8,821 nt of DNA from Clostridiales bacterium (GTDB lineage: Bacteria; Bacillota; Clostridia; Christensenellales; CAG-917), in assembly GCA_014799525.1 (NCBI GenBank), contig JAAVHW010000033.1:14284-23104 (forward strand). The letters run 5' to 3'. Positions 1 through 5,966 of this stretch are shown piece by piece; the stretch's first letter is position 1; each line of letters starts with the position of its first letter. Under the pieces are notes generated by a model. That model saw nothing but the letters and a program-made list of their open reading frames with translations. It ran no database searches and had not been told where the DNA came from. Position numbers and translations under genes: made by a program.

Positions 1-211
1 CGCGGCACTTCGCCTTATCCGCAAGATTGCCAAATATTATCTCCACACGCTTTCCGTACTTGCGCCTGCAATCACGCGCAAACCTGCGCTCCCTGCTCTC
101 GTTGAGCAACAAAAGCTTCACCTTATCCACACAGCCAAGCTCCATAAGCTGCATGAGGGATTCCATACCCATATTTCCGCTTGCGCCAGTAAGCGCGACA
201 ACTTTACCCAT
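1..211 (-). CDS. NAD(P)-binding SDR-family epimerase/dehydratase, N-terminal part (cut by window edge)
   Basis: Seventy codons of a minus-strand gene are present; the rest lies beyond base 1. The protein opens with MGKVVALTGASGNMG, a beta strand followed by the TGxxGxxG dinucleotide-binding loop (residues 8-15) typical of extended short-chain dehydrogenases and NAD-dependent epimerase/dehydratases. A helix follows, and then a second strand (KLLLL, about residues 32-36) ending in an N-E-S-R-E-R stretch, where these enzymes contact the adenosine ribose or phosphate. A further strand, VEIIFGNLAD, matches the usual position of the 'GDL' segment. The ATG at 209-211 is supported by AGGAG (222-226 on the complement) ten bases upstream. 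The catalytic YxxxK and substrate-specific part are missing, so the substrate cannot be named. It has its own promoter and lies beyond the lipoprotein terminator, so it is probably not co-transcribed with the lipoprotein. Confidence 0.85.
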   Translation of the reverse strand, partial: MGKVVALTGASGNMGMESLMQLMELGCVDKVKLLLLNESRERRFARDCRRKYGKRVEIIFGNLADKAKCR

Positions 212-238
212 AATATATAAACTCCTAATCTTTTGCTG

Positions 239-266
239 CTTATATCATCTAATACAAGTCTTGCAA
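239..266 (-). promoter_or_regulatory. Sigma-A-type promoter for the SDR gene
   Basis: On the minus strand TTGCAA (261-266) and TATAAG (239-244) are separated by 16 bases. Transcription would start around base 232, giving a leader of about 20 nt that carries the AGGAG at 222-226. The placement between the upstream terminator and the gene supports independent transcription. Confidence 0.55.
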
Positions 267-322
267 AAAACCTACTAAAATCTTACATTATCCTTACATT
301 TGTGTATATTTTTACAAATAAG

Positions 323-352
323 AACACGCCGCGGACTTTGCCGCGGCGTGTT
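323..352 (-). terminator. Intrinsic terminator of the giant lipoprotein gene
   Basis: A perfect 12-bp GC-rich stem (323-334 with 341-352) encloses a 6-nt loop. It lies 41 bases past the lipoprotein stop codon. On the minus strand the stem is followed by CTTATTTG, a moderate U tract. On the plus strand TTTTCG follows, but no plus-strand gene ends here. Confidence 0.8.
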
Positions 353-393
353 TTCGATAAGGATAATTTTAGTATAATCACTTCATTTGCGCA

Positions 394-3300
394 TTACAAT
401 TCAATCTGCTCAACGGAGCGAACTGAAATACTCACCGTTTTTGTGCCAATTGTGAAAACGACCACTTTTCTTTCAAAGTCGTATTCAGCCTCCACCTGCT
501 CATCGTCCGAGAATGCGTATCTAAGCATCACATTTATATCAAATTCGTCGGTTTCTTCTTCGCTTTCATTACGATAAACTGCGAGATTGAACCGAACTTC
601 GACTTGGGCGTCCGTATCGTACAATGTCACGGAAGTATCGTGTTTGACAACAATGTCGCCATTAAATTCAAGCACACTATCATTCCTGCTCACGCTTGCG
701 GCGATTATCCACTTGCCCTCGCTTGCGGAGTAGAGATACAGCACCGCCGCGCCGTCCTCGTTCATATAGTAGCGAGCATATTCCTTGCTTTCAGCAACGT
801 AGAACTTTCCGTTGTCGTTCACGTCCACAGTAACGATGCCGCTTGCGAACGAGTACACGTTGCCCGTCTTGAAGCCGAAGAAAACTGCGCCGCTCAGCGT
901 ATCGCTGCCGCTGCTTGCAATGACCACTTTCTCTTTCACACTTGCAGGGATATTCGAGCTGTATACAGAATTGAATGCTTCTATATCATTTACGGTAAAT
1001 ACAAAGTTGATATTGCTCTCGCTGCCAATCACGTAGAATGCGCTTGTCGAGATAGTCACGACGGAGAAATTCTCAACCGCGGATATATCAAACTTGATGC
1101 TTGAAGAATTCGCATAGCGGCTGAATGCATTGTCGCCTATGCTTACAATATCCTTAAGCACAACGCTCGTAAGCAGGTCACATCCGTAGAACGCACCCTC
1201 GCCTATCACGCGCAGATTTGGCGCTATAACAGTATTAAGTCCCGAATTTGCAAATACACGCTTGCCAATTTCTTGCACCTCGTTTAAGTCGAGTATCTCC
1301 AAGTAATCCATTTCCAAACGAATCAAATCAAACGCGCCCTCTGCAATACTCTTGATTCCATCTGGAATTCTCATTGTGCGAGTCGTACGGTTTATAGTGC
1401 CGATATACTGATACAGCATATCGCCCGCAAGAATCCAGCTATCCGTGATAATCTCAAAGCTCTTATTGCCGACTCTGAAATAGAACACGTCATACGAGTA
1501 ATCATCGGGTGTAAGCACGACCAAATCGTCAGACACCAGCACCGCTTCGCCGCTTACGCCAAAGCCGTACGAGTCGATATATTTGCCATTGCCGAAGCCG
1601 TCAAGCATGAGCACCGACCACTTCTCGCCAATATATACGCCGTCACTCTCTGCGGTGTAGATTGTGTAAGCGTATCCTTCGCCCGTGGTGTATATCGTAA
1701 ACACAAAGCTGTTCTCGCCAAGATACTGATACGCACCGTCGCCCTTTTGCGCAAATGCCTTATACTCTCCGCGCTCGATTTCCTTGCCGCTCTCGTCATA
1801 GACAATGGCAACTCCAACGCCGTCAAGATAAATATATGCATTTGTAAACTTGCCGCCATCACGCAAGCCGTATGCGCCATACGACATCGTACGAAGCACC
1901 GCCTTGCCGTCCACGAGATTGAAAATGAGCTGTCTTGTAACGCTGCCGTTTTCGTCATAAACTGCAAACAGTACGTTTTTGCCATCAACGCTCGGCTCGA
2001 ACTGCCTTGGCGAATCGTATGCGCTATCCTCAATATCGCCTCTCTGCATGACGCCGCTGTACTCCGTTCCGTCAGCAAGCGTATACGTTGCCGACATATA
2101 TCCGTCACCCGACAGCTTGCCTGCGCTTTCTCCGTTTTCAACGACGTCAAACTCGCCAAGCTGCGTATCGTCTCTAAGAATATAGAGGTTGCCGTACTCC
2201 TCAACCCTTGCAACGACGATATAGTATATCAATGTAACCTTCTCATCGTCTTCGCCGTTTGTGACAAACTTCAGCTCGTACTCTTCTCTTACTCTGTTGT
2301 CCGTCCTTACGTACGTACCCCAAACGATATTGCTGCCGCGATAGAGCAACGCGACGTCCACGCCGTCAAGGAATACGCTGTCCGTACCCACGCCTCCGTC
2401 CGAGTCAATCGTGTAGTAGAAGCCAGCCATACTGCTTATTGCGTTTACAAGCTCGAACGTACCCGTGCCTATATCCGTAACGCGGAATATATATCTTGCC
2501 GTGAGCGTTTCCATAATGACAAGATTGCCTTGGTATACGTACGCACCGCTTATCACTCTGCCGTTTGCAGGCGTAAACTCCGCAGAACCGTAGCCGTCCG
2601 TTGTGAGTCTGCCGACCGAGCATTCATAGTCAATTGCGTCGTCATACTGATAGAACTTGTTGCCGTCTATCGTGAACAGGAACCAGCCATACTCATCCTC
2701 TATCGCCTCATAGCCCTGCGTCGGGAAGATTGACACGTTCATCATAAATCCGTACTCGTTCTCAACCTCGGTGCTCACGTGGAAGAGTCCGCTGTAACAA
2801 TAAATATACGAGCCGTTGTTGAGAAGAATGCCGATAACCGCGATTTCCTCGGATATGCGAATCATTCTTGCCGTATATACGTTTGGATAATCGTTACGTC
2901 TAAGCGAGGACGTATAATCTACGTCATAGATGTTTGACAGAGGAATTTCCACTGCCTCCGCGCCCTCGACCTCACTCTCGAATATGAATACGCGCTTTGA
3001 GCCGTCCGTAAGCGTAAACGTGTAAACGTAAACTACGCCCTCCTCTACGGTGTACTCTATGCACGCACGTTCTCCGTTCGCAGCGGTGAACCAAGCCTTG
3101 CCGCTAAGGTCTATTTCAATCTTTCCGTTTTCATCGTCCGCAAACACAAGCGAATCGCTGCTGTAAAGCGCGGTATGCTCGTCCTCGTTCACCGTGAAAT
3201 CAAATCTAAGCTCCGAGCCGTTGAAGGTGTATTTATTGCCCGTCTTATACGCGGTATCTTCAACGAGGATTTGATAATACCAGTCATCCGACTCCTCATC

Positions 3301-5190
3301 GAGTATTCCAACCCAAACCATAGCATAGATTGCGCCGCCCGACGTGCGTGTAAGCGTTATAAACGCCTTATTCTTTACGCCGTCATTGTAGATTGCGCCG
3401 TTTACAAACAGCACGTTCTTAAAATCATATCTGCCAAACGCGCCGTCAAACTCTACTGCAACCTGACCGCTGAGGTCATCAGTAAAGTACAGCAAGGTAC
3501 TCTCGTCGCCGACCATAACTTGAATGTAATGCTCCGTCACCTCGTAAATGCTGCTTCCGCTAATGGCAGTCCAGTGTTCAAACTCCTTCACCTCGTACGT
3601 GCCCTGTACGCCGTTTTTATACGCCTTGCCAAAGCCGTCAAACTCATATCGCGTATTGGTGTTCACCGCAGTGTACTCTCCGCGATAGTCGTCGTCCTCA
3701 ATATAGAAGCCGCGAAGCTTCTTATCCTCAGGAAAATCCTTCATTTCAAGGCGAATATGTGCCGTGAGCATCTCATATCCGTAATCGCTTATAAATGTAA
3801 TTAGATATGTTTTTGTTTCCTCGTCCACGCATTCGTAAGTTCCGTCAATTCTCTCAGTGCCGTCCTCCGAAGCATAGCTGTATTCGAGCCTGCCCATGCC
3901 GTCAAGATAAATCCTGTCGCTGATAACGTCAGCTACTTCTCCCTGTGGACGCAAAAAGTAGTAGCCCACTTCCTCGCTGTTTAATGGGTGGAATACAACC
4001 TCGTCATTCTTTGTTGTCAAAGAAAACACAAGCGTTTGCGCACTGTCATCCGTAGCGAATGTGAAAGCTCCCGTTTGGGGGTCTATCTCATACGTTCCCT
4101 GTATCGGCGTACCCTTATCAGGCGTATACTCTGCTACGCCGTGCGCTTTCAACTGTATCTTAGCCGCCGAACCGTCAAACGCCGCGTACGTGTTTTCCAA
4201 TATGTCCATATGATAGTAGAACGCATATCCGACAATCCTGCCGTCAAGCACAATCTTGTCGTCATCTTCAAACGAGAACATGCCCGAAGCGTTCACAGTG
4301 CCGCGCTTCTCACCAAGTCCATCACGGCGCAAATATACGACGTTCTCCTCGCGAACAGGCAGGAACAAGAAGTCGTCACCGCCAAACATATCCACAAGTA
4401 GCTTATCCCACACTGCATATATCGTCATATTGTCGGACACGGTAACGCTATCGCCGCCGTCATAGACGACCGCGCCGTTCTCTTCATTTGTCCAGCCTGC
4501 CAAACGATATTTAATGCCAAGACAAAGCTCGCTCTCCGTCTTGAGCGTTACGCTCGCGCCGTAGAAGCATTCAACTTGATAGTCCGCGCCGCTTTCTGCT
4601 CCGCACACAACATCGACAGTATGCTTGTCGCGAGCAAGATAAACCACAAACTGCTCGTTTATCCCAAGGCTCGCGCTCTCCGTCTTGCTGTCAGCAAAAC
4701 CATTGCCGCTCGGCTTATTTCCAATTGTGAAATGCTCGGGGACGTTGCTATACACAAACTTCTCACCATACCAAGCGCTGCCCTGCTCGTCCGCCTTCTT
4801 GACAAATTCGCCGTTTGCATTCTGCTCATACACGCTTACGGTGTATGCCGCCTTATATTTTGCAGTAAGCGTACAGCCGTCCTCGGGAACGGTTGCCTCA
4901 TCACCGAGCGGCTCGCCATCAATAAACCAGCCGCCAAACGTAAGCGATTCAACAACCTTAGGCGTAACTCCGCTTATTGCGCCCTTCAATGAAGTGCCCG
5001 CCTTTGCAGAAATTGTAGACTGCGTAACACCGCTGCCAACGCCCTCAACAAGAGTTATCTCCACCTGCCCCTCCGCAGGGATTTCATTCTTGTTATCGTT
5101 CTTATCGCACGCTACTGCAAGCATAGCAACGAGCATCAGCATCGCCACACAGCAAAGAACCGTACAAATTCTTCTTATCGTTCTTCTCAT
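394..5190 (-). CDS. Giant surface lipoprotein with InlB-like, DG-repeat and BspA-type leucine-rich domains
   Basis: This 1598-residue protein starts at an ATG preceded by AGGAG five bases upstream. MRRTIRR and a hydrophobic stretch (about 9-27) lead to Cys28 in LAVAC, a lipobox-like type II signal with Ala at -3. After a charged linker come two InlB/Listeria-Bacteroides-type modules: 70-122 (FGGWFIDGEPL...LTAKYKAAYTVSVYEQN) and 211-262 (LAGWTNEENG...TIYAVW). Residues 349-1216 hold about ten divergent copies of a DG-x-G...Y...G-x-Y unit. Residues 1264-1390 look like BspA-type leucine-rich repeats (IPDGIKSIAEGAF, LRVIGEGAF, VSIGDNAF). The C-terminus is beta-rich, acidic, and has no sortase motif or transmembrane anchor, so the N-terminal lipid should hold it to the outer face of the membrane. 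Proteins of this architecture are often adhesins or polymer binders, but no catalytic motif is visible and the ligand is unknown. It has its own promoter and terminator. Confidence 0.93.
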   Translation of the reverse strand: MRRTIRRICTVLCCVAMLMLVAMLAVACDKNDNKNEIPAEGQVEITLVEGVGSGVTQSTISAKAGTSLKGAISGVTPKVVESLTFGGWFIDGEPLGDEATVPEDGCTLTAKYKAAYTVSVYEQNANGEFVKKADEQGSAWYGEKFVYSNVPEHFTIGNKPSGNGFADSKTESASLGINEQFVVYLARDKHTVDVVCGAESGADYQVECFYGASVTLKTESELCLGIKYRLAGWTNEENGAVVYDGGDSVTVSDNMTIYAVWDKLLVDMFGGDDFLFLPVREENVVYLRRDGLGEKRGTVNASGMFSFEDDDKIVLDGRIVGYAFYYHMDILENTYAAFDGSAAKIQLKAHGVAEYTPDKGTPIQGTYEIDPQTGAFTFATDDSAQTLVFSLTTKNDEVVFHPLNSEEVGYYFLRPQGEVADVISDRIYLDGMGRLEYSYASEDGTERIDGTYECVDEETKTYLITFISDYGYEMLTAHIRLEMKDFPEDKKLRGFYIEDDDYRGEYTAVNTNTRYEFDGFGKAYKNGVQGTYEVKEFEHWTAISGSSIYEVTEHYIQVMVGDESTLLYFTDDLSGQVAVEFDGAFGRYDFKNVLFVNGAIYNDGVKNKAFITLTRTSGGAIYAMVWVGILDEESDDWYYQILVEDTAYKTGNKYTFNGSELRFDFTVNEDEHTALYSSDSLVFADDENGKIEIDLSGKAWFTAANGERACIEYTVEEGVVYVYTFTLTDGSKRVFIFESEVEGAEAVEIPLSNIYDVDYTSSLRRNDYPNVYTARMIRISEEIAVIGILLNNGSYIYCYSGLFHVSTEVENEYGFMMNVSIFPTQGYEAIEDEYGWFLFTIDGNKFYQYDDAIDYECSVGRLTTDGYGSAEFTPANGRVISGAYVYQGNLVIMETLTARYIFRVTDIGTGTFELVNAISSMAGFYYTIDSDGGVGTDSVFLDGVDVALLYRGSNIVWGTYVRTDNRVREEYELKFVTNGEDDEKVTLIYYIVVARVEEYGNLYILRDDTQLGEFDVVENGESAGKLSGDGYMSATYTLADGTEYSGVMQRGDIEDSAYDSPRQFEPSVDGKNVLFAVYDENGSVTRQLIFNLVDGKAVLRTMSYGAYGLRDGGKFTNAYIYLDGVGVAIVYDESGKEIERGEYKAFAQKGDGAYQYLGENSFVFTIYTTGEGYAYTIYTAESDGVYIGEKWSVLMLDGFGNGKYIDSYGFGVSGEAVLVSDDLVVLTPDDYSYDVFYFRVGNKSFEIITDSWILAGDMLYQYIGTINRTTRTMRIPDGIKSIAEGAFDLIRLEMDYLEILDLNEVQEIGKRVFANSGLNTVIAPNLRVIGEGAFYGCDLLTSVVLKDIVSIGDNAFSRYANSSSIKFDISAVENFSVVTISTSAFYVIGSESNINFVFTVNDIEAFNSVYSSNIPASVKEKVVIASSGSDTLSGAVFFGFKTGNVYSFASGIVTVDVNDNGKFYVAESKEYARYYMNEDGAAVLYLYSASEGKWIIAASVSRNDSVLEFNGDIVVKHDTSVTLYDTDAQVEVRFNLAVYRNESEEETDEFDINVMLRYAFSDDEQVEAEYDFERKVVVFTIGTKTVSISVRSVEQIEL
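1021..1401 (-). other. BspA-type (LRR_5-like) leucine-rich section of the lipoprotein
   Basis: Residues 1264-1390 contain successive units with the I-x-x-x-A-F signature: MRIPDGIKSIAEGAFDLI, LNEVQEIGKRVFANSGL, LRVIGEGAFYGCDLLTSVVL, VSIGDNAFSRY and VVTISTSAFYVI. This matches the bacterial BspA-type leucine-rich repeat found in surface proteins of Bacillota, Bacteroidota and some protists, where it usually mediates binding. Only about five units are present, fewer than in dedicated BspA proteins. Confidence 0.8.
1543..4140 (-). repeat. Array of divergent DG-x-G...Y...G-x-Y protein repeats
   Basis: Within the lipoprotein, a unit of the form (Y/F)xLDGxGxaxY followed 10-20 residues later by GxY recurs at a period of about 75-95 residues. 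Cores lie near residues 351, 431, 519, 866, 943, 1030, 1124 and 1198, with weaker versions near 582 and 697. Examples are IYLDGMGRLEY..GTY (427-452), YEFDGFGKAY..GTY (515-532), VFLDGVDVALLY..GTY (939-960) and IYLDGVGVAIVY..GEY (1119-1143). At the DNA level the LDG codons recur as CCGTCAA on the plus strand, but the copies are otherwise strongly diverged, so this is an old duplication, not a recent DNA repeat. The likely fold is beta hairpins; the family is not one I recognise. Confidence 0.65.
4405..4983 (-). other. Region encoding two InlB B-repeat-like modules of the lipoprotein
   Basis: Residues 70-122 and 211-262 each show the hallmark GW core with a following strand that ends in A-K-Y or A-V-W (LTAKYKAAYTVSVYEQN; TIYAVWDK). 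The first has the 'YxVxVYxQNxxGxF' extension common in InlB-type repeats. These are extracellular beta-grasp-like modules in known surface proteins. The intervening residues (about 123-210) are less conserved. Confidence 0.7.
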
Positions 5191-5266
5191 CGGAACTCCT
5201 TTTTATGTACCTTACGCATATAGCGCACTGCAAGCATAATTAGTATTCAATATATATTAGTATTTA

Positions 5267-5296
5267 ATTATATACATATAATGCGTATAAAGTCAA
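5267..5296 (-). promoter_or_regulatory. Sigma-A-type promoter of the lipoprotein gene
   Basis: On the minus strand TTGACT (5291-5296) and TATAAT (5267-5272) are separated by 18 bases. The predicted start near 5260 leaves an AT-rich leader of about 70 nt before the ATG. The promoter diverges from the tRNA promoter, with 67 bases between the two -35 boxes. Confidence 0.7.
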
Positions 5297-5363
5297 CAAA
5301 TACACTTTTCCGAATTATGGCAATGTTTGATTACATATTGCACTTTGGAATGGAAAGAAATAC

Positions 5364-5392
5364 TTGCTTATTTTTTGTCATTGTATTATAAT
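5364..5392 (+). promoter_or_regulatory. Sigma-A-type promoter of the tRNA-Ser locus
   Basis: TTGCTT (5364-5369) and TATAAT (5387-5392) are separated by 17 bases. The predicted start near 5399 is only about ten bases before the truncated tRNA 5' copy at 5410, the usual position for a mature tRNA start, but about 90 bases before the intact tRNA. This suggests the promoter originally drove a tRNA starting at 5410. The aminopeptidase promoter has the same two hexamers and spacing. Confidence 0.7.
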
Positions 5393-5409
5393 TGCAACAT
5401 CAACTCAAT

Positions 5410-5431
5410 GGAAGCGTATCGAAGTGGTCAT
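5410..5431 (+). repeat. 22-nt duplicate of the tRNA-Ser 5' end (tRNA fragment)
   Basis: These 22 bases (GGAAGCGTATC...GGTCAT) are identical to the first 22 bases of the intact tRNA at 5489-5510, covering the 5' acceptor strand and most of the D arm. The match ends abruptly at 5431, and no anticodon or T arm follows, so this is a remnant and not a functional tRNA. It lies directly downstream of the promoter. Its CGAAGTGG (5420-5427) can pair with CCACTTCG at 5457-5464. Confidence 0.9.
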
Positions 5432-5488
5432 CGTTTTGCGCACAGCGCGCCGCAGCCCACTTCGGCAAACATAATACTTAATACAAAC

Positions 5489-5579
5489 GGAAGCGTATCG
5501 AAGTGGTCATAACGGCCCGCACTCGAAATGCGGTAACGGGGTAACTCGTTCGTGGGTTCGAATCCCACCGCTTCCGCCA
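5489..5579 (+). tRNA. tRNA-Ser (anticodon CGA)
   Basis: This is a complete class II tRNA that decodes UCG. The acceptor arms GGAAGCG (5489-5495) and CGCTTCC (5569-5575) pair fully; discriminator G is 5576 and the CCA end (5577-5579) is encoded. The anticodon stem CCGCA/TGCGG (5517-5521, 5529-5533) encloses loop CTCGAAA with anticodon CGA at 5524-5526. The long variable arm characteristic of serine tRNAs is AACGGG-GTAA-CTCGTT (5535-5550). The T arm is GTGGG-TTCGAAT-CCCAC (5552-5568). An intrinsic terminator begins at the CCA end, so the gene is transcribed alone. Both ends of this tRNA have partial duplicates nearby. Confidence 0.97.
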
Positions 5580-5627
5580 ATCCCAGTCATAAGACTGGGA
5601 TTTTCTTTTGGCTGTGATTCGGGTGCT
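5559..5627 (+). repeat. 69-bp direct repeat, copy 1 (tRNA 3' end plus terminator)
   Basis: This copy begins inside the T loop of the intact tRNA, runs through the acceptor 3' strand, CCA and terminator, and ends with GGGTGCT. It matches 5732-5800 at 65 of 69 positions. Three of the four differences lie in the terminator loop region and one just after the T tract. Confidence 0.93.
5579..5609 (+). terminator. Intrinsic terminator of tRNA-Ser
   Basis: AATCCCAGTC (5579-5588) and GACTGGGATT (5593-5602) form a perfect 10-bp stem with loop ATAA, followed by TTCTTTT. The first base of the stem overlaps the final A of the encoded CCA. Confidence 0.9.
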
Positions 5628-5731
5628 TTGCACCTTGCGCCCTGCTATGCAGTGCCCTACCCACGGTTCGTGGCTGACGCTCTCTTTTGTGAGCAAGCTC
5701 CCCGTTCGCTATTTCGCTCGCACACTCGCTA
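5622..5731. repeat. Chain of small perfect hairpins between the two tRNA-end repeats
   Basis: This gene-free stretch carries consecutive mini-palindromes: GGTGC-TTT-GCACC (5622-5634), CTGC-TAT-GCAG (5642-5652), CCACG-GTT-CGTGG (5661-5673) and GAGC-AA-GCTC (5691-5700). A further section rich in repeated TCGCT/CTCGC words (5704-5730) follows. It resembles a small palindromic interspersed element or structured RNA, and no protein is credible in it. The first six bases overlap the end of the 69-bp repeat. Confidence 0.6.
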
Positions 5732-5800
5732 CGAATCCCACCGCTTCCGCCAATCCCAGTCGCAGGACTGGGATTTTCTTTTAGCTGTGATTCGGGTGCT
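5732..5800 (+). repeat. 69-bp direct repeat, copy 2 (displaced tRNA 3' end plus terminator)
   Basis: This second copy starts at CGAATCCCACCG, equivalent to the T loop and 3' T stem, and continues through the acceptor 3' strand, CCA and a terminator. It has no 5' half, so it is not a tRNA gene. Its offset from copy 1 is exactly 173 bp. The sequence beyond the repeat (ATAACCTC) differs from that beyond copy 1 (TTGCACC), so this is not a simple ongoing tandem duplication. Confidence 0.93.
5752..5782 (+). terminator. Second copy of the tRNA terminator
   Basis: AATCCCAGTC (5752-5761) and GACTGGGATT (5766-5775) form a perfect 10-bp stem around GCAG, followed by TTCTTTT. The loop changed relative to copy 1 while the stem was kept. 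It insulates the downstream Fic gene from read-through out of the tRNA. Confidence 0.85.
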
Positions 5801-5879
5801 ATAACCTCAACTTTACTATACAATTTACAAAAACTTGACGATTAGATTTACAGTAAGTTTACAAAAATGTTCGAATTCG

Positions 5880-5908
5880 TTGACGGATGGCATAAAGTTT
5901 GATATTCT
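5880..5908 (+). promoter_or_regulatory. Probable promoter of the Fic gene
   Basis: TTGACG (5880-5885) and TATTCT (5903-5908) are separated by 17 bases, with a predicted start near 5915 and a leader of about 50 nt. A second TTGACG at 5835-5840 has only a poor -10 (TTTACA at 5858). The -35 abuts the palindrome CGAATTCG (5872-5879). Confidence 0.5.
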
Positions 5909-5937
5909 TGAAATAATTTATGATATATCTAATATCA
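5900..5937. promoter_or_regulatory. Candidate operator: TGATAT repeats over the Fic promoter
   Basis: TGATAT occurs at 5900-5905, overlapping the -10 box, and again 21 bp later at 5921-5926. An inverted copy, ATATCA, at 5932-5937 forms a 6-5-6 palindrome with the second. Spacing of two helical turns plus an inverted pair is what a dimeric repressor site often looks like. The winged-helix-like C-terminus of the Fic protein makes autoregulation conceivable, but this is inference. Confidence 0.35.
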
Positions 5938-5966
5938 ATAAATTAAGTGCTTGGGGAGGACAAAAC

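Noticed and set aside
27..278. 83-codon plus-strand reading frame at the left edge
   Set aside because: It runs antisense to the Rossmann-fold start of the SDR gene, which has a clear motif and RBS on the minus strand.
1747..2733. 328-codon plus-strand reading frame opposite the lipoprotein
   Set aside because: It lies wholly antisense to a clearly coding lipoprotein, its product has no recognisable domain, and several similar plus-strand frames (604-1104, 3175-3804, 4685-5239) arise the same way from the codon bias of the real gene.
5732..5754. Second tRNA-Ser gene
   Set aside because: Only the T-loop 3' side, acceptor 3' strand and CCA are present. There is no 5' acceptor strand, D arm or anticodon arm before it.
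5559..5800. CRISPR array
   Set aside because: There are only two repeat copies, the repeat is a tRNA end with its terminator, there is a single spacer of 104 bp, and no cas gene is present.
5478..5823. Two overlapping minus-strand reading frames across the tRNA region (72 and 78 codons)
   Set aside because: They translate the complement of the tRNA and its terminators. Strings such as RWDSNPR and GGSGGIRS are the well-known false proteins produced by antisense tRNA sequence.
5835..5966. 44-residue N-terminal extension of the Fic protein
   Set aside because: The ATG at 5835 region has no RBS, and the extension covers the predicted promoter. The ATG at 5967 has GGGGAGGA at ideal spacing.
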